Shown here: positions 47,770-57,536 of the stretch, one piece after another | Layout: each line of letters opens with the position of its first letter | Numbering within the stretch: position 1 is the stretch's first letter | NCBI RefSeq assembly: GCF_030056575.1 | Contig: NZ_JASHHX010000009.1 | Span: 89,184-153,183, forward strand | Origin: Rhodoblastus sp. 17X3 | GTDB lineage: Bacteria; Pseudomonadota; Alphaproteobacteria; Rhizobiales; Beijerinckiaceae | Direction: 5' to 3' | Length of the DNA: 64,000 bases | Translations under genes and position numbers: made by a program | Notes under the pieces: model-generated | Told to the model about the DNA's origin: nothing | Databases searched by the model: none | What the model saw: only the letters and a program-made list of their open reading frames with translations

Positions 47770-48663
47770 TCAGTAGCGGGTTTGCAGGACCGGGACCGGC
47801 GCCACGACGGGGGTGAACCAGCGCAGGCCGAACAGCAGGTCGTTCGACGCCATGTTGAAGCTCTGGATCTCGCCATGGCAGCTGCCGGCGACCGTGTAGT
47901 TGCAGCCGATTGCGCCAGTCTTGAAGGCGCCCATGTTCACGTAGCGATAGGCGACGTCGAGCTTGAGGTTGGGCGCGATGGCGTAGGCCACGCCGCCGGT
48001 GAGCGACCAGGCGAAGTTCGTGCCGCTGTAGTTGGGCGCGAAGCCGAAGGCGCCGGCGGTCGGGTAGAGGCCGAGGTCCTTGACGCCGCTCGTCTGATAG
48101 ACGGCCAGGCCGATGCCGCCGCCGACATAAGGGGTGAAGCCGTACCAGCTGCCGACGTCGATATAGCCGTTGGCGAGGAACAGGCCGGTCTTCACGTTGC
48201 CGCTATACTGGTCGCCGCAGACCAGGCCGGAGCCGGGAAAACAGCCGGAGGCGTTGGTGAGCGCGGTGCCCCATTGATAGGTCACGCTGGAAGCATAGCT
48301 GGCCGAGCCGCGATATTCGGCGGTGAGGTCGGCGCGGAACCACTGGTTGAACTGCCAGCCGAGGCCGAGGCTCAGGATGTAATTGTCGCCGACGCTGACC
48401 GGGCCGTCCACGGCGCCGAGGCTCGCCAGCGTGCTGCCGTCGGTGAAGGTCGAGCGCAGGTTGGAGGCGGACACGGCGGCGACGCCGATGTCGCTGCGCA
48501 TGTAGAATCCGACCGGCTCGTCGACCATGCCGCGCAGGGGCGGCGGCTCCAGTTGGGGCGGCGGCGGCAACAGATCCGCAGCGAAGGCCGCCGGGAAGGG
48601 AGCCAGCGGAATGGCGGCCAGAGCGACGGCGCTCGCGAGAGTGAGGGCTTTCAAGCTGCCCAT
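47770..48663 (-). CDS. Omp25/31-like outer-membrane beta-barrel protein B
   Basis: A 297-aa paralogue of the protein at 46683. The signal peptide (LKALTLASAVALAAIPLAPF, cleaved after AFA) precedes barrel strands such as YILSLGLGWQFNQWFRADLT, GYIDVGSWYGFTPYVGGGIG and PNLKLDVAYRYVNMGAFKTG. The two proteins share the W(Y)GxTPYVGxGxG motif and gene layout, indicating an old duplication. It ends in Arg-Tyr, an aromatic C terminus suited to BAM-dependent insertion. It has its own terminator and an exact CtrA-type box 76 bp upstream. Confidence 0.87.
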   Translation of the reverse strand: MGSLKALTLASAVALAAIPLAPFPAAFAADLLPPPPQLEPPPLRGMVDEPVGFYMRSDIGVAAVSASNLRSTFTDGSTLASLGAVDGPVSVGDNYILSLGLGWQFNQWFRADLTAEYRGSASYASSVTYQWGTALTNASGCFPGSGLVCGDQYSGNVKTGLFLANGYIDVGSWYGFTPYVGGGIGLAVYQTSGVKDLGLYPTAGAFGFAPNYSGTNFAWSLTGGVAYAIAPNLKLDVAYRYVNMGAFKTGAIGCNYTVAGSCHGEIQSFNMASNDLLFGLRWFTPVVAPVPVLQTRY

Positions 48664-48738
48664 GACAAAATCCCTTCGTGTGCCGGGCGCGCGTGGCCCG
48701 AATGCGTGTTCACCGAGGGAAGTTTTGCCAGCAAAGTT

Positions 48739-48753
48739 TTAAATAGGTCTTAA
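48739..48753. promoter_or_regulatory. CtrA-type box TTAA-ATAGGTC-TTAA
   Basis: An exact TTAA-N7-TTAA match, 76-90 bp upstream of outer-membrane protein B, with a further TTTAACC 9 bp on. It mirrors the box before the paralogue. Confidence 0.7.
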
Positions 48754-48840
48754 CCCTAATATTTAACCGCGTTTTTTGCCGGTTTTCCGGGATGCGGGCT
48801 CGTGCGGAGGGAGCGGAAACGCTTTACTTCATCGCGTTGA

Positions 48841-50400
<1,560 letters not shown>

Positions 50401-50532
50401 CGTCGGCGGGGGGCGCCTCTCCCCCGTCCGGGCCCGCTGCGGGCGAAAGGGAGCCTGGGGAGAACAGCCCCGCGCTTGCAGCGCCGCGAGCTCGCGCCGT
50501 CGTCAGGCCTGAAGATAAGACAAAGGCGCGAA

Positions 50533-51801
50533 ATGGCTGATTATTATCCGCTGCTGGCCAAAGCAATTTCCGGCCTGAAGGACTCGACGCCGGAAGCCAG
50601 GACCGCGATCTACGACCGCGCCCGCAAGGCTTTGCTGGGTCAATTGCGCGGCATGCAGCCGCCGGCGCCGGATCACGCGATCGAACGCGAGGCCAATGCG
50701 CTGGAGGAGGCGATCGCGCGCCTCGAGCTGGAGCAGGCCGTCGCGGCGCCGCCGCCGGAAGCGGAGCCGCCGCTGGCGTTCGAGGCCACGCCTCAGCCCG
50801 AGGCCGAGCTCAAGCCTGAGCCCGCGCCGGAGGACGAGCCCCGGATCGAGCCGGAATCAGAGGCCGAGCCTGGGCCGTCGGCCGAAGGCGAGGAAAGGCC
50901 TGATGAGCCGCCGCCGATCGCCAAATTTCCCGACGAAGCCGGGCTGGCCGACGAGGACGACGCCCTCCCGCGTGAGGCGTTGCGTCCCGCCGCGCCCAAG
51001 CCAAAACTTAATCAGGCCGGCGGATTGCGCCGCTTCGCGATCATCGCCGGCGCCTTGGCCGCAGTGGTCGCGCTGGTCGGCGTCGCAGCCTGGAAATTGC
51101 GCGACAGGCCGGAAGACCTCGCCAAGCTGGCGCCTGCGCCCGAGGCGACCGAGCAGAAATCCGGCGGCAAGATCGGCCAGCGGGTTGGTGAGGACGCCGG
51201 TTCGGCGCCGCGGCCTGCCCCTGCTGCTCCGCCGGCGGGCGCAGCGTCCAACATTCCGATCGCCTATCGCGCGGCGATTCTGCTTCAGGCTCCTTCCGAG
51301 CCGGGCGGCGTGAAAACCTATGTCGGGACGGTGGTCTGGCGGCGCGACGCGGCGAACCGCGGCCCCAACCAGCAATTGTCCAGCGCGATACGCGCCGAAA
51401 TCGACATTCCGGAGGCCGGCCTCAAGAGCTCGTTGACCATCGAGAAAAATTACGACGCCGCGCTTTCGGCGAGCCACACGCTGACCGTCCGCTTCGATCC
51501 TGCGGCCGACTCGACGGTCGGCAGCGTCCGCGCCATCAATGTGCCGGAAATGCGCCGCGACGACGCTCCGCGGGGCGCGGCGTTGCAGGGCATGCAGGTC
51601 GATATTGCGCCGAACGTCTTCCTCGTCGGGCTTTATTCCTCCGCCGAGGCCCAGAATGTCGACATGATCCGCAACCTGAACTGGTTCGACATTCCGATGA
51701 ACCTCACCAATGGCAAGATCGCCAAGGTCACCTTCGAGAAAGGCGTCGGAGGGTCGCAAATCGTCAACGACGTCTTCAACGAATGGAAGACGCAGCCCTG
51801 A
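50533..51801 (+). CDS. Hypothetical single-pass membrane protein with acidic linker
   Basis: A 422-aa protein of a type widespread in Hyphomicrobiales but of unknown function. Residues 1-45 (YYPLLAKAISGLKDSTPEAR, AIYDRARKALLGQLR) form a conserved helical N-terminal segment. Residues ~75-150 are a Pro/Glu-rich linker, one membrane helix lies at ~164-186 (FAIIAGALAAVVALVGVAAW), and ~200 extracytoplasmic residues follow (AAILLQAPSEPGGVKTYVGT onward). The start at 50533 is where the conserved MADYYPLLAKAIS begins. A terminator follows the stop by 25 bp. Confidence 0.75.
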   Translation: MADYYPLLAKAISGLKDSTPEARTAIYDRARKALLGQLRGMQPPAPDHAIEREANALEEAIARLELEQAVAAPPPEAEPPLAFEATPQPEAELKPEPAPEDEPRIEPESEAEPGPSAEGEERPDEPPPIAKFPDEAGLADEDDALPREALRPAAPKPKLNQAGGLRRFAIIAGALAAVVALVGVAAWKLRDRPEDLAKLAPAPEATEQKSGGKIGQRVGEDAGSAPRPAPAAPPAGAASNIPIAYRAAILLQAPSEPGGVKTYVGTVVWRRDAANRGPNQQLSSAIRAEIDIPEAGLKSSLTIEKNYDAALSASHTLTVRFDPAADSTVGSVRAINVPEMRRDDAPRGAALQGMQVDIAPNVFLVGLYSSAEAQNVDMIRNLNWFDIPMNLTNGKIAKVTFEKGVGGSQIVNDVFNEWKTQP

Positions 51802-51826
51802 AAGCCGGCCGCCCGCGCTGGAAAAT

Positions 51827-51853
51827 AAAAAGCCGCCCCGAGAGGCGGCTTTT
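51827..51853. terminator. Terminator between the membrane-protein gene and rpoH
   Basis: AAAAGCCGCC / GGCGGCTTTT with a 6-base loop has an A-run on one side and a T-run on the other. It can serve both converging genes. Confidence 0.88.
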
Positions 51854-51885
51854 CTCATTCTTGTCGTCTGTTCCGTGCGGAGCGT

Positions 51886-52818
51886 TCAGACCCGGGCCGG
51901 CGCCGGAGCGGGGGTCGGCGGCGGAGGCGTCAGGCGAAGCGCGCGCGGGGCGGCTTCGACCCGGGCGACGCCTTCGCGGGCCGCCTGCTGCACCTTCTCG
52001 AAGGCGCGCACCTCGATCTGCCGCACGCGCTCGCGCGAAATGCCGAATTCGGTGGAGAGATCCTCCAGCGTCATCGGATCCTCGGACAGGCGGCGTGCTT
52101 CAAAGATGCGGCGCTCGCGCTCGTTGAGGACGCCCAGCGCCAGAGCGAGGGCGGCGCGGCGATTGGCCGATTCTTCCGATTCGGCCAGGATGCTCTCCTG
52201 GCTGGAGCTTTCGTCGACCAGCCAATCCTGCCATTCGCCGTCGCCATCTTCGCGCAGCGGCGAGTTCAGCGAGGCGTCGCCGCTCAGGCGGCGGTTCATT
52301 TCCTGCACTTCCTGCTGGCTCACGCCGAGCTTGGTGGCGATGGCCGCGGCGTTCTCCGGGCGGAGGTCGCCGTCCTCGAAGGCGGAGATCTGGCTCTTGG
52401 CCTTGCGCAGGTTGAAGAACAGTTTTTTCTGGTTCGCGGTGGTGCCCAGTTTCACAAGGCTCCACGAACGAAGGATATACTCTTGAATCGAGGCGCGGAT
52501 CCACCACATCGCATAGGTGGCCAGGCGGAAGCCCTTTTCCGGCTCGAACCGCTTCACCGCCTGCATCAGGCCGATGTTGCCCTCGGAGATCACTTCGCCG
52601 ATCGGCAGGCCATAGCCCCGATAGCCCATGGCGATCTTTGCCACGAGCCGGAGATGGGAGGTGACGAGACGATGCGCGGCGTCCGAGTCGGAATGTTCGC
52701 GCCAGCGTTTGGCGAGAACATATTCTTCCTGCGGCTCCAGCATCGGGAAGCGCCGGATTTCATCAAGATAGCGGGACAGGCCGTTATCGCCTGCGAAAAT
52801 TGGTAACGCAGCAGCCAT
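51886..52818 (-). CDS. rpoH: RNA polymerase heat-shock sigma factor RpoH
   Basis: A 310-aa sigma-32 factor. Region 2 includes LRLVAKIAMGYRGYGLPIGE, GNIGLMQAVKRFEPEKGFRL and ATYAMWWIRASIQEYILRSW. The RpoH box QKKLFFNLRKAKSQ is diagnostic. Region 4 ends in the helix-turn-helix TLEDLSTEFGISRERVRQIE. The C terminus is a Pro/Ala-rich tail. ATG 52818 has AAGGAGGG 4-5 bases upstream, so a 25-residue upstream extension is rejected. Alphaproteobacteria often carry two RpoH paralogues; which one this is cannot be told from sequence alone. Confidence 0.94.
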   Translation of the reverse strand: MAAALPIFAGDNGLSRYLDEIRRFPMLEPQEEYVLAKRWREHSDSDAAHRLVTSHLRLVAKIAMGYRGYGLPIGEVISEGNIGLMQAVKRFEPEKGFRLATYAMWWIRASIQEYILRSWSLVKLGTTANQKKLFFNLRKAKSQISAFEDGDLRPENAAAIATKLGVSQQEVQEMNRRLSGDASLNSPLREDGDGEWQDWLVDESSSQESILAESEESANRRAALALALGVLNERERRIFEARRLSEDPMTLEDLSTEFGISRERVRQIEVRAFEKVQQAAREGVARVEAAPRALRLTPPPPTPAPAPARV

Positions 52819-53068
52819 CAAACCCTCCTTAGCCGAACGCCCAAACGCGGCGCGTTCGAGATGGCCGCATAAGCCGGCCATCGGCAGGAACATATAGGGA
52901 CCAGAAACCGTGGCTGAAAGAGGGCGAAGCTCTTAACGCCAGATTACAATTGCGTAACCCGGCGCGCTTCCGCTTGTTCCCTTTCCGCATCGACGGAAAT
53001 GCAACTGGCCTTTCATCCCCAAAATGCGCTAACAAGCGGCCAATCGCAAAACAAAGCCGAGCGCATCC

Positions 53069-54268
53069 ATGCAAGACAGCCTTTTCGCAAATGTCCAGGA
53101 GCTTCCCCGCGATCCGATCCTGGGGCTCACAGAAGCCTTCGTTGCCGACAAGGCGCCCCACCGCGTCAATCTTGGCGTCGGCGTCTATCAGGACGAGAAC
53201 GGCAAGGTCCCATTGCTGGCTTGCGTGAAGCAGGCGGAAGAAGCCCTGCTCTCCAAGACCGCGCCGCACACCTATGTTCCGATCGATGGTCTGCCGGCCT
53301 ATGACTCGGCCGTGGCGCAGATGGTTTTCTCGGATTCGGCGGATCTCGCCAAGGTCGCGACGATCCAGGCGCTCGGCGGCACTGGCGCGCTGAAGCTCGG
53401 CGCGGAGCTGCTGCGCGTCATTTCGCCGAACGCCAAGGTGTGGATCAGCGATCCGAGCTGGGAAAATCATCGCGCCCTCTTCAGCGCCGCCGGCTTCGCG
53501 GTTGAAACCTATCCCTATTACGGCGCCGACGGCGAACTGGATTTCGCCGGCCTCGTCAAGACGCTCGCGGCAATCCCCGCGGGCGACATCGTGCTGCTGC
53601 ACGCCTGCTGCCATAACCCGACGGGCCTCGACCTGTCGCACGACCAATGGCGCCAGATCGCGAAGATCGTGCGCGAGCGCGGCCTGACGCCCTTCCTCGA
53701 CACGGCTTACATGGGCTTTGCCGAAGGGCTGGAGGCGGACGCCTTCTCCGTGCGGCTGTTCGCGTCGGACGGCGGGCCTTTGTTCGTCTCGTTCTCGTTC
53801 TCGAAGTCGTTGTCGCTCTATGGCGAACGCGTCGGCGCGCTCAGCGTGCTCACCGCCAGCGCGGCCGAGCGCGCGCGCGTGCTCAGCCAGCTCAAGCGCA
53901 TCGCCCGCATCACCTATTCCTCGCCTCCCGGCCATGGCGCGGCTTCGGCGGCCCTTGTGCTGGCCGATCCGGCCCTGCGCAAGCAGTGGGACGATGAGCT
54001 GGGCGGCATGCGCGAGCGCATCAAGAAGATGCGCAAGCTGCTGGCCGAAAAACTCTCCGAGCGCCTGCCGGGCCGCGATTTCTCCTATATCGTCCGCCAG
54101 AACGGCATGTTCTCCTATTCGCGCCTGACCGCCGCGCAGGCCATCGCGCTGCGCGAAAAATATGCGGTCTATGCGCTGGACAGCGGCCGCATCTGCGTCG
54201 CGGCGCTGAATGAGAAGAACATCGACTATGTCAGCGAATGCGTCGCCAAGGTGATGACGGAAGTCTGA
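53069..54268 (+). CDS. tyrB: Aspartate/aromatic-amino-acid aminotransferase
   Basis: A 399-aa PLP enzyme of the class Ia (AspC/TyrB) group, different from the 1b enzyme at 15435. The N terminus DPILGLTEAFVADKAPHRVN and LGVGVYQDENGK are typical. LHACCHNPTGLDLS is the PLP-binding turn, the Schiff-base Lys is about 246 in FSFSKSLSLYGERVGAL, and the substrate Arg is in DSGRICVAALNEKN. It moves amino groups among aspartate, tyrosine, phenylalanine and 2-oxoglutarate; the preference is not decided here. It is divergent from rpoH by 250 bp. Confidence 0.92.
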   Translation: MQDSLFANVQELPRDPILGLTEAFVADKAPHRVNLGVGVYQDENGKVPLLACVKQAEEALLSKTAPHTYVPIDGLPAYDSAVAQMVFSDSADLAKVATIQALGGTGALKLGAELLRVISPNAKVWISDPSWENHRALFSAAGFAVETYPYYGADGELDFAGLVKTLAAIPAGDIVLLHACCHNPTGLDLSHDQWRQIAKIVRERGLTPFLDTAYMGFAEGLEADAFSVRLFASDGGPLFVSFSFSKSLSLYGERVGALSVLTASAAERARVLSQLKRIARITYSSPPGHGAASAALVLADPALRKQWDDELGGMRERIKKMRKLLAEKLSERLPGRDFSYIVRQNGMFSYSRLTAAQAIALREKYAVYALDSGRICVAALNEKNIDYVSECVAKVMTEV

Positions 54269-54294
54269 TCCGAAAGGCGTTTCAGCCTTTTTTG

Positions 54295-54323
54295 CCTCGC
54301 CCGGATTTCGGGCGAGGTTTTTT
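54295..54323 (+). terminator. Terminator after the tyrB-like gene
   Basis: The 9-bp stem CCTCGCCCG / CGGGCGAGG with a 5-base loop is followed by TTTTTT, 27 bp after the stop codon. Confidence 0.93.
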
Positions 54324-54357
54324 GCGACCGCTTGCGGCGGATGTGGCGACAGCGCGG

Positions 54358-55140
54358 CTATTTGGTCGCGATCACATAGGCGAAGCTTGAGACGGCACGC
54401 CAGTCCCGGCGTTCCGCCAGTCGATTGAAGGCAGCGTCGATCTGTCTGACGCCCGGAAACTTCGAGAAATAGGCGTAGCCCCAGAACGGCAGGATGACGG
54501 CGTCGGAAAACCCCGCCTGGCGCAGCATGGGCGTCATCCGGGCTTCGCTGCTGAAGCAATAATTATAATAGGCGGGAAATTTTGGATCGCCGCCGTCTTG
54601 CTTTCGCTCGGGAAAGATAGATTCCAGCAGAAAGCGCGACAGCTTTTCCGGCATCAGGCTGTTCAGCACATAGGGCGCAGCGTAAAGCGTGGGGAAAAAC
54701 GCCAAGGCGACGCCTTCCGGCGCCAGAACGGCGTTGATATTGCGCCACATCGCCGCGACATCCGGCACATGCTCCATGACCATCCGGCAATAGACGAGAT
54801 CATATTTGCCGCGTCCCAGAATATCCGGCGCCTGTGGCGACGCGATATCGCAGACCACCTTGCCGTAACCGGATGGCGCAAGCGAAAGTTCATGCGCGGA
54901 AATATCGTTGAGCGTAATATCCAGGCCGAGCTCGGCGGACTCACCGGGTTGAAACAGAGGGTCGCGGCCAGCGCCGATTTCGAGGTGGCGGCGCAGTCCC
55001 CGAGCGCGCGACAGCTCGATCACCGTCGGCTTGTAGTTCTCCCAGCACCAGTTCCAATGCGACGGATAACCCAGATCCGCGACGATTTTGCGGATGTCGA
55101 AGGTGCGGGACGACGGGTTTTGAAGAAGTGCGTCTGTCAT
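54358..55140 (-). CDS. Class I SAM-dependent methyltransferase
   Basis: A 260-aa methyltransferase-fold protein. Motif I is weakly formed in HLEIGAGRDPLF, an acidic residue ends LGLDITLNDISAHE, then KVVCDIASPQAP and the active-site-like YCRMVMEHVPDVAAMWRNIN follow. The C-terminal half has hydrophobic segments (YAAPYVLNSLMPEKLSRFLL) seen in methyltransferases acting on lipids or sugars. It is divergent from the glycosyltransferase gene at 55315, and a surface-glycan role is only suggested by that neighbour. The start MTDALLQNPSSRTF was kept as the longest sensible frame. Confidence 0.75.
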   Translation of the reverse strand: MTDALLQNPSSRTFDIRKIVADLGYPSHWNWCWENYKPTVIELSRARGLRRHLEIGAGRDPLFQPGESAELGLDITLNDISAHELSLAPSGYGKVVCDIASPQAPDILGRGKYDLVYCRMVMEHVPDVAAMWRNINAVLAPEGVALAFFPTLYAAPYVLNSLMPEKLSRFLLESIFPERKQDGGDPKFPAYYNYCFSSEARMTPMLRQAGFSDAVILPFWGYAYFSKFPGVRQIDAAFNRLAERRDWRAVSSFAYVIATK

Positions 55141-55314
55141 CGCGACTCCGGCGAGAGGTCCGCCAACAGCTTAGCGGATCCCGTTTAATGCTTCCTTGCC
55201 GCGGCCGACCGGCGCGGACCGGATCGCCGCCGCGCCGCGCGCTTCAAGGAAGAGTAAAAAGTTTGGGCGCTAGAGTGCCGGACGGAACAATGCGCCAGGA
55301 AGGTCTCGCAGCGA

Positions 55315-56553
55315 ATGAGCGAAAAGCTCCATATCGTGATCGTCATCGATCACGCCTCGATCACGGGCGGTCAGGCGAAGGTCGCGTTGCAGAGCGCCAT
55401 CGGCCTCAAGCAGGCGGGTTATGAGCCGGTCATATTCGCTTCGGCCGGGCCAGTAGATCCGCGCCTGACGGAAGCGGGCGTCGAAACCGTCTGCCTTGGT
55501 CAATATGATCTGGTCGGCAATCCGTCCAAGGCGGCTGGAGCGATTCAGGGGATCTGGAATTTCGCCGCCGCGCGCGAGATGAAAAAGCTGCTGGCGCGGC
55601 TGCCGCGCGATCGGACGATCGTTCACGTCCATGGTTGGGCCAAGGCCATGTCGGGCGCCTTTGCGCCCGCGGTCCGCGCGGCTGGCGTTCCCGCGCTCTA
55701 CACCTTCCACGAATATTTTCTGTTCTGCCCGAATGGCGGTTTCTACGATTATTCAAAAAACTGCGTCTGCCATCTGGAGCCGCTATCCACCGCCTGCTGG
55801 ACGACCAATTGCGACAACCGCAATTATCAAAGCAAGCTCTGGCGCTGCTTCCGGCACTTGGGAATGAACGACGCGGCGCGGATGCCGGCGCTTTTTTCGG
55901 ACTATATCGTCATATCGGATTTTCAGTCGGCGATCGTGTCGCCGCGCCTGCCGAAAGGCGCGCGAATGCATCGCATCTCCAATCCGATCGATGCGGAGGA
56001 CCTTGGACGCAAGTCCGATCCCGCCAAGGGCGATTTTCTTTTCGTCGGACGGCTGTCGCCGGAAAAAGGGCCGTTCTTTTTCGCCGAGGCGGCGCGCAAG
56101 GCCGGGGTGACGCCGGTCTTTGCCGGAGATGGCCCGTCCACCGGCGAACTTCGCGCGCGTTACCCGGAGGCGAAGCTTCTGGGCTGGCGATCGCCGGCGC
56201 AGGTCAAGCAATTGATGCGCGGCGCCCGCGCGCTGGTGTTCCCCTCGCTCTGGTATGAAGGCCAGCCCTTGACCGTTCTGGAAGCGAAAGCGACAGGCCT
56301 GCCGATCATCGTGTCCGATGTCTGCGCAGGACGCGATGAAGTGGCGGATGGCGAAACCGGCTTCTGGTTCAAGAGCCAGGACGCCGACGATCTGGCGATC
56401 AAGCTCGAACAGCTCAAAGACGATGATCTGATCACCAAAATGTCGAACGCATCCTATGACCGGTTTTGGTCGGACGCGCCGACCATGGCGCGGCATATCG
56501 AGCGCATCGGCGCGGTCTATCAAGATATGATGGCGCGCCGCGCCGCTTCTTGA
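55315..56553 (+). CDS. Family 4 glycosyltransferase
   Basis: A 412-aa GT-B glycosyltransferase. The N-terminal domain begins LHIVIVIDHASITGGQAKVA with a Gly-rich acceptor loop. The C-terminal domain has FLFVGRLSPEKGPFFFAEAA and the donor-binding E-x7-E in LEAKATGLPIIVSDVCAGRD. Between residues ~140 and 180 a Cys-rich segment (FCPNGGFYDYSKNCVC, then CWTTNCDN, CFRH) could bind a metal or form disulfides. It probably adds sugar to a cell-surface polysaccharide or lipid carrier in the cytoplasm. AGGAAGG lies about 10 bases upstream of the ATG. Confidence 0.88.
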   Translation: MSEKLHIVIVIDHASITGGQAKVALQSAIGLKQAGYEPVIFASAGPVDPRLTEAGVETVCLGQYDLVGNPSKAAGAIQGIWNFAAAREMKKLLARLPRDRTIVHVHGWAKAMSGAFAPAVRAAGVPALYTFHEYFLFCPNGGFYDYSKNCVCHLEPLSTACWTTNCDNRNYQSKLWRCFRHLGMNDAARMPALFSDYIVISDFQSAIVSPRLPKGARMHRISNPIDAEDLGRKSDPAKGDFLFVGRLSPEKGPFFFAEAARKAGVTPVFAGDGPSTGELRARYPEAKLLGWRSPAQVKQLMRGARALVFPSLWYEGQPLTVLEAKATGLPIIVSDVCAGRDEVADGETGFWFKSQDADDLAIKLEQLKDDDLITKMSNASYDRFWSDAPTMARHIERIGAVYQDMMARRAAS

Positions 56554-56595
56554 CGCGGAAGGCGAGGCTGGCCCGGGCCGCCCGCCGGCGCGGCC

Positions 56596-57318
56596 CTACC
56601 AGATCGCGATCAGGCCCAGCGCGATCGGATAGCCGAGGCCAAATCCCAGCAAGCCGCCGGCGATCACGTCGCTCGGGTAATGGTGGGCGGTCGCGACCCG
56701 GGACCAGGCGAGGCAGAGCAGCATCAGCGCCGCCGGAATGGCGAAGGACGGCCAGAGCATGACGATGGGCGTCAGCACGGCGGTCATGGTCATGGTGTGG
56801 CCGCTGGGAAAGGAATGTTCGTCGAGCGTGGCCAGCAGCGACGACAGCTCCGGGTCGATGAGGAAGGGGCGCCGGCGACGGTAGCGTCTCTTCAGCAGCG
56901 GATAGAGGCTGTGCGTCACGCCAGCGTTGATGCAAGCGAAGAGAATCAGTTTGTAGCCGGACAGGCCCCAGCAGGCCAGGATCACGATGGCCAGCGGGAT
57001 GTAGACCCAGCCATTGCCAAGCTTGCTGATTCCGATCGCGCAAAGCCGCCCGACCGAGGAATGCGCCGTGCGGGAGAGGATTCGCACCAGTTCCAGATCG
57101 GCCTCCTGAAGCGTCTGGAGCCAAAGCGAGGGTTTTCGCAAGAGACTCCAAATGCGGACGGATCGGCGGGGAGCAAAGGATTCCAAAATGATGGGGCTCG
57201 CCGGTTCCTGCTGCTGGCGTCCGCACGGCGCATCATTGACCGAATTCGTGCAGGTCCCGATGGGCGGCTCTGCGGTCATGCGGCGCTGAATGGTCGATTT
57301 CCTTGTCATCGGACCCAT
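56596..57318 (-). CDS. PAP2-superfamily lipid phosphatase
   Basis: A 240-aa integral membrane phosphatase. The three catalytic motifs are KRRYRRRRPF (K-x6-RP type), SFPSGH and SRVATAHHYPSD (SR-x5-H-x3-D). About five hydrophobic helices surround them, for example YIPLAIVILACWGLSGYKLI and IPAALMLLCLAWSRV. Enzymes of this family dephosphorylate undecaprenyl pyrophosphate, phosphatidate or lipid A on the periplasmic face. The first ~60 residues are polar and unusual, so the true start may be internal; three in-frame ATGs occur in the first 15 codons. The neighbouring glycosyltransferase suggests a lipid-carrier role. Confidence 0.83.
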   Translation of the reverse strand: MGPMTRKSTIQRRMTAEPPIGTCTNSVNDAPCGRQQQEPASPIILESFAPRRSVRIWSLLRKPSLWLQTLQEADLELVRILSRTAHSSVGRLCAIGISKLGNGWVYIPLAIVILACWGLSGYKLILFACINAGVTHSLYPLLKRRYRRRRPFLIDPELSSLLATLDEHSFPSGHTMTMTAVLTPIVMLWPSFAIPAALMLLCLAWSRVATAHHYPSDVIAGGLLGFGLGYPIALGLIAIW

Positions 57319-57536
57319 AATAGGCTCGGTTGAAGCTCAAATATAGCACTCAAACCGATTGCGGGCGCCGTCCTCAATCGGGACGCGCCCCAACGCTCGA
57401 AGCGCTAAGCGTCCATATTGGCGGAATTGCGGCTTTGCCTTACGCCTCGACCGCCAAAAGAAGAGCCTCCGCCCGATGGGAGCGAAGGCTGATCGTTTCT
57501 CGCAATCGGGAACTGCGATCAAAGACGTTCTCGGCG

